From an uncultured bacterium (GTDB lineage: Bacteria > Planctomycetota > UBA1135 > GCA-002686595), in contig CALJGV010000005.1 in NCBI GenBank assembly GCA_938075305.1, forward strand, positions 165,390 through 229,389: a DNA stretch of 64,000 nucleotides, in the 5' to 3' direction. A model generated the notes under the pieces. That model was not told where the DNA came from, did not search any database, and saw only the letters and a list, made by a program, of their open reading frames with translations. Position 1 is the first letter of the stretch. Every line of letters starts with the position of its first letter. Positions 9,602 to 17,236 of this stretch are shown here, piece after piece. Position numbers and translations under genes: made by a program.

Positions 9602-10761
9602 GGAGCGAGGGGCGCTTGCGCCTCCTCGTCTGCCTCGAGCCCGCCTCGCCGGGCCGTTCGGATCCAGCCGCCGCCCAGGGAGAGGTCTCCTCCGGTGCCA
9701 TCCGCTTCAAGCTCGTAGAAGGCCGCCCCTTGGCCCGGCGCCACGGCCATCTGCGGTTCATCGAACTCCACCCGGGCCGTGCTGCCGCCGGGCTCCACGT
9801 GGACCGTCGCGGGCGCCGCGCGGTGTCGGTAGCGCACCTGCACCGCGCAGCGGAACGTCCCCGAGGACGGGACGTCGAAGCCGAGCCAGTTCAGATCCTC
9901 CACGAACATCTCCGGTGACTTGCAGTCTCCCTCCGTGCCGATGACCACCAGGCCCTGGTCGGGGTGGATCTCCACCACGTACATGGGGACGCCCACGGCG
10001 ACGCCGTGCCCTCGGCGCTGGCCGATGGTGAAGTTCTCGGTGCCCGTGTGCGGCCCGTGGTCCTTGCCGAACACGTCGACGATGCGGCCAGGGTGCAGCT
10101 CGACGCCGCGCTGCTCGAGCAGCAGCCGGTAGTCGTTCGAGGGGACGAAGCAGATCTCCTGGCTGTCCTTCTTGGCGAAGGTGCGCAGCCCCGCCGCCTG
10201 AGCCAGCTCGCGGACCGCCGGCTTCTCCAGGTCACCGAGCGGAGTCGCCGTGCGCTTGAGGTTGGCCTCCGCCACCGGGAACAGCTGGTAGGACTGGTCC
10301 TTGGCCCGGTCGACGCCGCGGCGCAGGCGGACGCGCCCGTCCTCCACGGAGATCCTGGCGTAGTGGCCCGTGGCGACCCCGGCGCAGCCGAGCTCGTCCG
10401 CGAAGTCCATCAGCTTCCCCATCTTCAGGTCGCGGTTGCACACCGCGCATGGGTTGGGGGTCCGCCCCCGTCCGTACTCGGAGACGAAGTACTCGATCAC
10501 GTCCCCGAACTCCTCCTTCAGGTCCATCGCCTGGAAGGGGACCTCGAGGCGCGCCGCAACCATCCGCGCGTCCCGGGCGTCCCCGAGGGAACAACAGGAC
10601 TTCTTGGACGCCTCGGACTCCTTGATGTCGACGCCGTTGCGCATGAACAGCCCCACCAGATCATGACCCGCTTCTCGCAACATCCAGGCCACGGCGGAGC
10701 TGTCCACACCGCCGCTCATGGCGACGACGAGTCGATCAGAGGGTTGGAACTGGGTCTGCAT
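9598..10761 (-). CDS. mnmA: tRNA-specific 2-thiouridylase MnmA
   Basis: Cytoplasmic enzyme that adenylates U34 and inserts sulfur in tRNAs for Lys, Glu and Gln. The PP-loop SGGVDSS sits at residues 16-22. The first catalytic Cys region is GRTPNPCAVCNRDLKMG, the tRNA/ATP motif GHYARIS follows, and the second catalytic Cys is in SQEICFVPSNDY. Length 387 fits the family (about 360-390). The C-terminal beta domain (CAVQVRYRHRAAP, GQGAAFYE) is complete. It is the first gene of an operon with the VWA protein, and diverges from yajC across a 226-base gap in which I see no assigned site. Confidence 0.95.
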   Translation of the reverse strand: MQTQFQPSDRLVVAMSGGVDSSAVAWMLREAGHDLVGLFMRNGVDIKESEASKKSCCSLGDARDARMVAARLEVPFQAMDLKEEFGDVIEYFVSEYGRGRTPNPCAVCNRDLKMGKLMDFADELGCAGVATGHYARISVEDGRVRLRRGVDRAKDQSYQLFPVAEANLKRTATPLGDLEKPAVRELAQAAGLRTFAKKDSQEICFVPSNDYRLLLEQRGVELHPGRIVDVFGKDHGPHTGTENFTIGQRRGHGVAVGVPMYVVEIHPDQGLVVIGTEGDCKSPEMFVEDLNWLGFDVPSSGTFRCAVQVRYRHRAAPATVHVEPGGSTARVEFDEPQMAVAPGQGAAFYELEADGTGGDLSLGGGWIRTARRGGLEADEEAQAPLAP

Positions 10762-10987
10762 GGTCGTGGCCGGGGCCGGTGCCCTTTCGGCGCCGGGCCC
10801 ATCCTATTAGGCTCCGCGCCCCGGGATCTCCCCTGTGGCACCGAGAGATCCACTTTCGCCCGGTGGGACGGCCCCTCCCGGCCTCCACAATCCGCGGCGA
10901 GGGACCCCGAGACCGAGCCCTCCCCTCCCCCAACGACCCCCGGGCCCATCCGGCGGCCTCCGGTCGCCTCTGCAAGGCCATCCAACC

Positions 10988-11365
10988 ATGACCGCACCCC
11001 TCCTCCCCCTCACCCCCACCTTCCCCCAGGAGATCCAGACTCCCCCCGAGGGGAGTTCGGGGATCTCGACGCCCCGCCCCGGCGACGACCAGACCAACGG
11101 GGGCGACGCACCCTCCCTGCTCGACGGGATGCTGCCGTTCCTGCTGATCGGCCTCGTCCTCTGGATGCTGATCTTCGGCCCGGAGAAGAAGGCACGCAAG
11201 AAGCGCCAGGCCATGCTCGACGCGGTCCAGAAGGGCGACAAGGTGGTCACGACGAGCGGTCTCCACGCGGAGGTCGTGGCCGTTCGCGAGCACGAGGTGG
11301 AGGTCACCGCCGGTGGCTCCCGCTTCACCTACTCACGCTCGGCCATCAACGAGATCCTGGACTGA
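10988..11365 (+). CDS. yajC: Preprotein translocase subunit YajC
   Basis: A 125-residue inner-membrane accessory subunit of the SecDF-YajC complex, which helps the Sec translocon. A Pro-rich N-terminal tail of about 45 residues precedes one membrane segment (LPFLLIGLVLWMLIFGP). After it come the hallmark basic KKARKKRQAMLDAVQKGDKV and TTSGLHAEV, the conserved YajC core. Start chosen at the ATG at 10988; the longer frame has no conserved sequence. secD/secF are not next to it here; the next gene on the same strand is yraN, 50 bases on. Confidence 0.93.
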   Translation: MTAPLLPLTPTFPQEIQTPPEGSSGISTPRPGDDQTNGGDAPSLLDGMLPFLLIGLVLWMLIFGPEKKARKKRQAMLDAVQKGDKVVTTSGLHAEVVAVREHEVEVTAGGSRFTYSRSAINEILD

Positions 11366-11415
11366 AGGCCCATCAGGCCCGGCCCGAACTGAGGGCTAGG
11401 GGGCGCGAGCGCCCA

Positions 11416-12000
11416 GTGCTTCGACGGGCCCGCGCCCTCCTCCGGGAGGTCTGGCTCCGGGCCGCCCCGCGCCGATGGCTGGAGCTCGCGGTCAGCCGTG
11501 AGGCCGCGGTGGATCCCGCCTGGCTCGGCCGGGTCGGTGAGGAGCTTGCCTGCCGTGCCCTCCGGGACCTGGGCTGGCGCGTCCTGCACCGCAACCTGCG
11601 AGCCCCGGAGGCTGAGCTCGATGCCGTCTGCTGGGACGGCTCGACGACCGTGGTCGTCGAGGTCAAGACCGGCCGGCGCCCGAGCGCGGGGTGGGCGCCC
11701 GGGTGGAGGCCCTCGGAGAGGTTCATGCCCGCGGACGTCGCGCGGCGGCTGAGGGCTGGCCGACGCCTGGCGCGCAGGGCCGGCGGCGGGCACGGACCCG
11801 CGCGCGTGGACCTCGTCGAGGTCCAGGTCGCTCGGCACCGCAGCGGCCGGCCCCGTCTACTTCACTGGCGCGACCTGCAGCCCCGGGGAGTTGCCGTGTC
11901 GCGGGCGGACCCCAGGGACCTGGGAGGAGCGCGGCCCCTCTCCAAGGACAAGCCCCCCTGGGGGCGCCGGGCGCTCCCAGGGGGGCTTCAGGGGCCTTGA
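11416..12000 (+). CDS. YraN/UPF0102 endonuclease-like protein
   Basis: A protein of about 194 residues with the YraN core. The core reads GEELACRALRDLGWRVLHRN, then ELDAVCWDG and VVVEVKTG, the E..D..ExK pattern of the PD-(D/E)XK nuclease fold. Members are often near DNA uptake or repair genes, but no precise function is established. No ATG is available; the GTG at 11416 is the likely start, 50 bases after yajC. The core ends near VDLVEVQVARH, but the frame stays open for about 45 more codons straight through a long hairpin (11950-11988). That tail looks unlike the family, so the annotated stop at 12000 may reflect a recently extended end. Confidence 0.75.
   Translation: MLRRARALLREVWLRAAPRRWLELAVSREAAVDPAWLGRVGEELACRALRDLGWRVLHRNLRAPEAELDAVCWDGSTTVVVEVKTGRRPSAGWAPGWRPSERFMPADVARRLRAGRRLARRAGGGHGPARVDLVEVQVARHRSGRPRLLHWRDLQPRGVAVSRADPRDLGGARPLSKDKPPWGRRALPGGLQGP
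11950..11988. terminator. Long hairpin between convergent genes
   Basis: An 18-bp stem (11950-11967 pairing with 11971-11988, with one G-T pair) around a three-base loop. It lies inside the last codons of yraN and 40 bases past the end of the convergent HTH gene. Stem size and placement fit a bidirectional terminator, although neither flank has a strong T-run. Confidence 0.7.
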
Positions 12001-12028
12001 GCACCGGGCGCGAGGCGCCCGGAAGAAC

Positions 12029-12598
12029 TCACTCGTCGGCCGGAGCCTCGGAGGGCTGGGCCGCGGCGGCCTGGTCGAACTCGGCTCCGAAGAGGCCCGC
12101 GACGCCCTTGGCGAGGCCACCGGCGTTGCCGGTCCCGAGGGACAGCATGATCGGCATGGCGAGCATGAGCAGCAGGGCAGAGACCATGAGGAGTCCCTTG
12201 ACCCATGCGGGCTCCTCTTCCTCATCCTCGGCGGCCGCGGCAACGGCGGATCGCTTCGCGGGACGGGCGGAGGCGCTGCTGCGGGACGATCGAGCGGGCT
12301 CGGCCGGCTCCTCGTCGTCCACCAGGGTCTCGACGTCGAGCTCCTGGGTAGCCATGCCGGCGTCGGCGTCGAGGTCCGAGTCGTCCTCGAAGACGAGCTC
12401 GTCGACGGTGTCGTCGAGGTCTGCCACGTCCGCGTCCAGCTCGGCGCGGAGAAGCTCCACGTCAGCGCGGCGGATCTTCATGGTGTCGCCCTTCCGGAAG
12501 GCTCGGAGTTCACCCTCCGAGACAAGTCGCTTGAGCTCTTCTTCCTTGAGCTTCAGTTCATCGAGGGCTTCATCGAAGCTGTAGAAATCGTCGGCCAC
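12029..12598 (-). CDS. Membrane-anchored HTH (excisionase-like) protein
   Basis: A 189-residue protein. Residues 8-50 resemble a MerR/excisionase-type winged helix (LDELKLKEEELKRLVSEGEL, then RAFRKGDTMKIRRADVELL). A long acidic linker (VADLDDTVDELVFEDDSDLD) and an Ala/Glu-rich stretch follow. One strong membrane segment lies at about 136-152 (LLMVSALLLMLAMPIML), with a short tail after it. The N-terminal domain would be cytoplasmic. No integrase or phage gene is nearby, so it is not an excisionase in the usual sense. The role may be a membrane-tethered regulator or a structural use of the fold. Its 3' end faces yraN across a strong hairpin. Confidence 0.65.
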   Translation of the reverse strand: MADDFYSFDEALDELKLKEEELKRLVSEGELRAFRKGDTMKIRRADVELLRAELDADVADLDDTVDELVFEDDSDLDADAGMATQELDVETLVDDEEPAEPARSSRSSASARPAKRSAVAAAAEDEEEEPAWVKGLLMVSALLLMLAMPIMLSLGTGNAGGLAKGVAGLFGAEFDQAAAAQPSEAPADE

Positions 12599-12712
12599 GG
12601 GAACTCCTTATTGGGGATCTAGGGGGCGGGGCGCCGCGCGTGCGTCGCCCGACCCGGGTCTGGTCCGGTACAACCGGGTCCGGGGAATCGAAGGGGAGCG
12701 AATACTCGCTAG

Positions 12713-13177
12713 CTAGCGTTCGTCCACCTCGGAGTCGAAGCGTGCTTCGAGCTCCTTGTAGGGGAGCGGACGGCCGTCCAGCGTGGTCTTGTCGTTGAAC
12801 CCATCGAGCTGCAGGTCGAGATCGATCCTGCGGGCCGCGACGAGCTTGATGTTCTGGGTCCCTGACGCTCCACCAGACGCCTGATACACGGCGAGGTGGG
12901 GATTGAGCGAGTCGATGACGTAGAGCACCGACTGGCCGGTGATGTCCACACCGGTGACCGCGATCATGCGATTGTTGGAGTCCGAGGACATCCCGCTCGC
13001 TCCCATGGGGACCGGGCGAACGACCGTCGTCTCCTGGCGAGCCGGAGAGGCGACCGCGGGCCCGAGCAGCATCAGTGACGCGAAGGACGCCACGGCGCCG
13101 GCGGCAAACCAGGCGACGCGCTGGGCCCGTCCGGGGGCGGGGACAAGGGTGCTCTCGTTCGACTCGGGGGACTGCAT
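12713..13177 (-). CDS. Hypothetical secreted or anchored protein
   Basis: A 154-residue protein I do not recognise. An N-terminal hydrophobic segment at about residues 20-43 (VAWFAAGAVASFASLMLLGP, AVAS) acts as signal or anchor. The rest contains a beta-rich stretch (NRMIAVTGVDITGQSVLYVI, DSLNPHLAVYQ) and an IDLDLQLDGFNDKTTLDGR segment. The phrase of a value shown as 'last known' state is reminiscent of beta-propeller strands, but only one or two strands are present. It lies 115 bases upstream of the membrane-anchored HTH gene on the same strand, so the two may share a transcript. Confidence 0.6.
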   Translation of the reverse strand: MQSPESNESTLVPAPGRAQRVAWFAAGAVASFASLMLLGPAVASPARQETTVVRPVPMGASGMSSDSNNRMIAVTGVDITGQSVLYVIDSLNPHLAVYQASGGASGTQNIKLVAARRIDLDLQLDGFNDKTTLDGRPLPYKELEARFDSEVDER

Positions 13178-13234
13178 GAGGGCGCCTAGCCTAACGGGAA
13201 GGGCCGGTTGCGGCCACGCTCCGAGAAAAACCGG

Positions 13235-14275
13235 TCACCGGACCACCTCGTGGGAGATCCGCTCCAGGAGGTCGTTGACCGACACCAGGCCGAGGATCGC
13301 GCTCCGGGGGAGCAGGCCGGACTCTCCGGCGTACTCCTCCGCCACCACCATGGCAATGCGCCGCCCGCTGGCGGCGAAGGTGTTGAGCGCCCGATCCACC
13401 GGGACATCCTGGGCCAGCCGCGGCAACGGCCGGACCTGCTCCAGCACCTCGGGGAGCTCGCCATTCGAACCCATGGCGTTCCAGCGATGGAGGATCTCCA
13501 TCTGATGGACGTACCCGTCGATCCGCAGCCGGTCCCCCTCCGCCTCCAGGACCGGCAGCCTCGAGAATCGGGACTCCCGCACCTTGCTGAAGTGCTCTTC
13601 CCGGGTCGCGCCTCGATCCAGGCACGCCACGTCCTCCCAGGGCACCATGCTCTCCGAGACGGGAATGGCCCGGAGCCGGAGGGCGTTCGCGGCCAGGGCC
13701 TCCGCGCGCTCGGAGAGCACCCCGTGACGACGCCCCTCGGCGATGAAGCCGAGGACGGCGGCCCGCCCTCCCACCGGCGCCGTGACCTCCGCGCCGAGGC
13801 CCAGGAGCCGCTCCAGGGCGAGGGTGAACAACCGGAGCCCGCGCTCGAGGGGCCAGAAGACGACCCGTGAGATGGCGATGATCGGCGCCACCAGGGCCGT
13901 CGTCCCGTGGGGACGCTGCCTGAAGACGTCCTTGGGAAGCGCCTCGCCGAACAGGAAGACCAGCGGGGTCAGCGCCGCCGTCACGACGAGCGCCACGGTC
14001 GCGGGGTCCTCGGATCCGATGAGCTGCCTCGTCATGGACTCGGCCACGTGGGTCGCCAGCTCCAGCGCGAGGTTGTTGCCGATCAGGATGGTGATCAGCA
14101 GGGCGCTCTCGTTCCGAAGCAGCCAACGCATCATCACCGCACGACGGGAGCCGCTGCGCGCGTCGATGTCCACCTGCACCGAGGACAGGCTGTAGAAGCC
14201 CGTCTCGGAGCCGGAGTAGGTCGCGCTGAGTCCGACCAGGAGGAGCAGGAGCGCCGTATCGACCAGGAGGTTCAT
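13235..14275 (-). CDS. CNNM/DUF21-CBS membrane protein, short form
   Basis: A 346-residue integral membrane protein of the CNNM/CorC (Mg2+/Co2+ efflux or hemolysin-like) family. The DUF21 membrane domain occupies about residues 1-180 (TALLLLLVGLSATYSGSETG, with the family's SGSETGFYSL). Paired CBS motifs follow (ESMVPWEDVACLDRG, VDRALNTFAASGRRIAMVV). It stops right after the CBS pair (AILGLVSVNDLLERIS) and lacks the C-terminal CorC_HlyC domain found in its neighbour. The start overlaps the stop of the upstream paralog by four bases (ATGA), and it is the last gene of a translation-coupled trio headed by a histidine kinase. Confidence 0.85.
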   Translation of the reverse strand: MNLLVDTALLLLLVGLSATYSGSETGFYSLSSVQVDIDARSGSRRAVMMRWLLRNESALLITILIGNNLALELATHVAESMTRQLIGSEDPATVALVVTAALTPLVFLFGEALPKDVFRQRPHGTTALVAPIIAISRVVFWPLERGLRLFTLALERLLGLGAEVTAPVGGRAAVLGFIAEGRRHGVLSERAEALAANALRLRAIPVSESMVPWEDVACLDRGATREEHFSKVRESRFSRLPVLEAEGDRLRIDGYVHQMEILHRWNAMGSNGELPEVLEQVRPLPRLAQDVPVDRALNTFAASGRRIAMVVAEEYAGESGLLPRSAILGLVSVNDLLERISHEVVR

Positions 14276-15561
14276 CGGGAAGCCTCCCGCTCGTCGCGGC
14301 CTCGCTCTCCACCGGTCAAGGCCTCGCCGCGACGGCTCATGAGCGTGAGCGTGACCACCCGGCGGCCCCGGACCTCATCGATCACGCCGATGAGGCCCGC
14401 CCCGAGGTCCACCTCGTCGCCGGCCTTCGGGATACGCCCGAGGACCGCGCTCACGAAGCCGCCCACCGTCTCGAACGCGGCCGGAACCACCTGCAGGCCG
14501 AAGGAGTCGTTCCAGTCGCGGACCGAGAGGCTCCCGGACACCCGGAAGCGCCCCTCGCCCACGCCCACGATCTCCGGCGCCTTCTCCTCGCCCTCGACCC
14601 GCAGCTCACCGACGAGCTCCTCGAAGACGTCCTCGAGGGTCACCACGCCGGCGGTGCCCCCCCACTCGTCGATCACGACGGCTTCCGACACCCGGTCGAG
14701 ATGGAAGGCGTTCAAGAGGGAGCCGAGCCGCGCGACCTCCGGCACGAGCTTGACCGGCATCACGAGCTCCTCGGGGTCGCGCCCTGGAGCCAACAGCAGG
14801 TCACGGACGCCGATTCCCCCGGCCACGTGGTCCGCCCCGTCCCGGATCGCGAGGACCCAGGTCATGCGCCCCCGTCGGGCCTCGTCGAGGACCCGCTGCC
14901 GCTCGGCCGCGAGATCCTCCTCCCCGAGGTCGAACATGACGAGGTCCACCCGCGGGGTCATCGCCTCGCGCACCCGGAGGCGCTCCAGCTCCACGATCTC
15001 CCCAAGCAGGTTCGCCTCCTTCGCCGCCAGCACTCCCTCGCTTCGGCTCCGCTCCAGAACCTCCGCGAGGGCCTCCGGGGTGACGCCCTTCTCGGAGCGC
15101 TCGTCCTCTCCGATCAGACGCCGGGAGAACTCCAGCGCGCCGCTCACCAGCTGCCGGGCGGGCCCGAGGGTTCGGACCGCGGCGGTGACCGGCGCCGAGG
15201 TCAAGCGCGCCACGGCCCGAGGAGCGCGGAGGGCCAGGGCCTTGGGGAGGATCTCACCGGAGATCAGCAGGATCACAAGTGCACCGAAGCCGCCTGCGAA
15301 CCGCGCCTCTTCCGCGGACAGCCTGCCGGAGCGCTCGATGAACTGCCCGAGGGCCGAGGGCGCCACCGCGAAGAACGCCAGGTTCACGATCAGGTTGCCG
15401 AGCAGGATCGTGACCAGGAGCGAGCGGGGGTCCTCCAGCAGCCGGCGGACCCGCGGGGACGCGAGGGTCCGCTCGCCCTCGTCGAGCTTGAACAGCGCCG
15501 TCTCCGAGCTACTCAGGGTGCCGGAGATCAGCACCAGCAGGACAATCGAGACCCAGATCAC
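14272..15561 (-). CDS. CNNM/CorC-type transporter, full form
   Basis: A 429-residue membrane protein. The DUF21 domain with SGTLSSSETALFKLDEGER covers about residues 1-190. The CBS pair follows (EAMTPRVDLVMFDLGEED, then VVIDEWGGTAGVVTLEDVFE, the classic CNNM second-CBS signature). The CorC_HlyC domain is about 335-415 (FRVSGSLSVRDWNDSFGL, TVGGFVSAVLGRIPKAGDEV). The family moves Mg2+ (Na+/Mg2+ exchange) or other divalent ions. It overlaps its short paralog downstream and the histidine kinase upstream by four bases each, so all three are expected to be made in step. Confidence 0.88.
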   Translation of the reverse strand: MIWVSIVLLVLISGTLSSSETALFKLDEGERTLASPRVRRLLEDPRSLLVTILLGNLIVNLAFFAVAPSALGQFIERSGRLSAEEARFAGGFGALVILLISGEILPKALALRAPRAVARLTSAPVTAAVRTLGPARQLVSGALEFSRRLIGEDERSEKGVTPEALAEVLERSRSEGVLAAKEANLLGEIVELERLRVREAMTPRVDLVMFDLGEEDLAAERQRVLDEARRGRMTWVLAIRDGADHVAGGIGVRDLLLAPGRDPEELVMPVKLVPEVARLGSLLNAFHLDRVSEAVVIDEWGGTAGVVTLEDVFEELVGELRVEGEEKAPEIVGVGEGRFRVSGSLSVRDWNDSFGLQVVPAAFETVGGFVSAVLGRIPKAGDEVDLGAGLIGVIDEVRGRRVVTLTLMSRRGEALTGGERGRDEREASR

Positions 15562-17210
15562 GTCGCCGACTCCCCCGCTCGCTCGAGCGGCATTTGGATG
15601 GCGACGCGGAAGCCCTCGCCCTCCACGCTGGAGACGAGGACGCGGCCATCGTGGGCCGCGATCACGTTGTGGACCATGGCGAGCCCGAGGCCCGTGCCCT
15701 TGCCCTGCTCCTTGGTCGTGAAGAACGGGTCCGCCGCGCGTTCAAGGACCTCGGCAGGCACGCCGGGACCATCGTCCTCGAAGATCAGCTCAAGGGACCC
15801 GCCGGCCGTCAGGCCCAGCTCCAGCCGGATCCGCCCTCGCTCCCTCGAGATCCGGCCGCTCGCCCGGCCCTCATCGATCGCGTCCAGGGAGTTCACCAGC
15901 AGGTTGAGGAAGGCCTGCCCCAGCTCATTCGCGGCGCCCTGGAGCGGGGGCAGCTCCCGCAGCCGCTCCATCGAGGACGGGAGGAACGGATCGAGCGGCC
16001 CGGAATCCTCTCCAGAGCGCAGGTGAAGCTCGAGGGCGACCCCGAGCTGCTCGGCCCGGTGGCGGATGAGCCCAAGGGCGTCGGAGAGAGGGCGGTCCAC
16101 CTCCACCTCCCCGAGCGTGGCCTCCCGGGGCGAGAGCCGCAGGAGGCGCCCGACGGTCTCGCCCATCCTCTGCAGGCCTCCACTCACCAGCTGGAGATAC
16201 TCAAGCCGGCGCTCCTCCGGGAGGTCCTCTCGCTTGAGGGCTTCCACGGCGTTGGCCAGCCCGCCGAGGGGGTTGTTGAGCTCGTGGGCGATCCCCGCCG
16301 CGAGCTCGCCGGTCGCCGCGAGGCGGCGCTGGGTCATCGCCGCGGCCTCGGCGCTCCGGACTCGTTCGGTGGCCTCCTGCACCGCGACCTCCAGGTCCCG
16401 GTTGTATCGCTCGAGGCGGACGGCCATGGAGTTGAAGGTGCGAACGAGCCCGCCGAGCTCATCCTCCTGGCGGCCCCTCTCCCTGGCGCGCGCCGAGAGA
16501 TCCCCCGCCTCCAGCCGGCCGGCCGCGCGGGCCAGCCCCGCCACCGGGTCCAGTACCGTGCGCCGGATCAGCACGAGGGTGCTCAACGTGACGCCCGCAA
16601 GGACGAGCAGGAACACCGGCAGGATCTTCCGAGTCCGCGAGGCCGCGAACTCGATCGGCGCCCCCCTGAACCAGGCCGCACCCCAGGCCGTCCCCGACGT
16701 GGTCAGCACCGGCGCAGCGGCGCCGAAGCTGTTGCTCACCAGCGCCCGGCTCTCGATGGCGCGGGCCATCATCGCCAGCGCCTCGTCTTCCTCGAAGTCC
16801 ACGGGGCGGTGAGCTCGCCCCAGAGGATTCAGGTAGACGCCCGCCACGTCGAACGTCCCGTCGGGCCGCCGCTCGGGCGCCTGCGCCACGATCACATCGT
16901 CGAAGTACCGCCAGCCGCTCCAGTCCAGCACCTCCGCCGGACGCAGGCGGCCGAGCCCGTCCACGACCGCGTCGAGGTGGTCGCTGAGCTGGAGGGAGTA
17001 GTCGTACTCGATCGCCTCTCGGTCCAGGCTCGCGGCGCGCTCGTTGATGACCGCGATCACCGCAAAGGAGAGGACGTTGGCGGCGATGACCGCCGCTGCG
17101 ATCGGGCCGCGGATCGAGCGCCGCCAGGGTAGACCCCGGCGCGCCTCCCCAGGCGCTTGCGCGTCAGCGGGCGCCGAGGTCAGCGGTTCTGGTCTTCGAT
17201 CTGGATCCAA
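15558..17210 (-). CDS. Membrane sensor histidine kinase
   Basis: A 550-residue sensor kinase. TM1 is at about residues 33-53 and TM2 at about 197-216, enclosing a periplasmic domain of some 140 residues. HAMP is at about 217-270 (DPVAGLARAAGRLEAGDLSA). The HisKA helix has the H-box AGIAHELNNPLGG with the phosphorylated His near residue 309. The ATPase domain shows FLNLLVNSLDAID (N box), FEDDGPGVP (G1) and GTGLGLAMVHNVI (G2). It autophosphorylates and passes phosphate to a response regulator, but none is in this window. The 3' end overlaps the CNNM gene by four bases, suggesting an ion-related signal; this is inference. Confidence 0.9.
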   Translation of the reverse strand: MDPDRRPEPLTSAPADAQAPGEARRGLPWRRSIRGPIAAAVIAANVLSFAVIAVINERAASLDREAIEYDYSLQLSDHLDAVVDGLGRLRPAEVLDWSGWRYFDDVIVAQAPERRPDGTFDVAGVYLNPLGRAHRPVDFEEDEALAMMARAIESRALVSNSFGAAAPVLTTSGTAWGAAWFRGAPIEFAASRTRKILPVFLLVLAGVTLSTLVLIRRTVLDPVAGLARAAGRLEAGDLSARARERGRQEDELGGLVRTFNSMAVRLERYNRDLEVAVQEATERVRSAEAAAMTQRRLAATGELAAGIAHELNNPLGGLANAVEALKREDLPEERRLEYLQLVSGGLQRMGETVGRLLRLSPREATLGEVEVDRPLSDALGLIRHRAEQLGVALELHLRSGEDSGPLDPFLPSSMERLRELPPLQGAANELGQAFLNLLVNSLDAIDEGRASGRISRERGRIRLELGLTAGGSLELIFEDDGPGVPAEVLERAADPFFTTKEQGKGTGLGLAMVHNVIAAHDGRVLVSSVEGEGFRVAIQMPLERAGESAT

Positions 17211-17236
17211 CGTGTTCCTGGCCTGCGATCAGCGCG

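Noticed and set aside
12029..12598. HTH gene as a phage or integron excisionase
   Set aside because: It has a membrane segment and there is no integrase, attachment site or phage gene nearby, so a mobile-element role is not supported.
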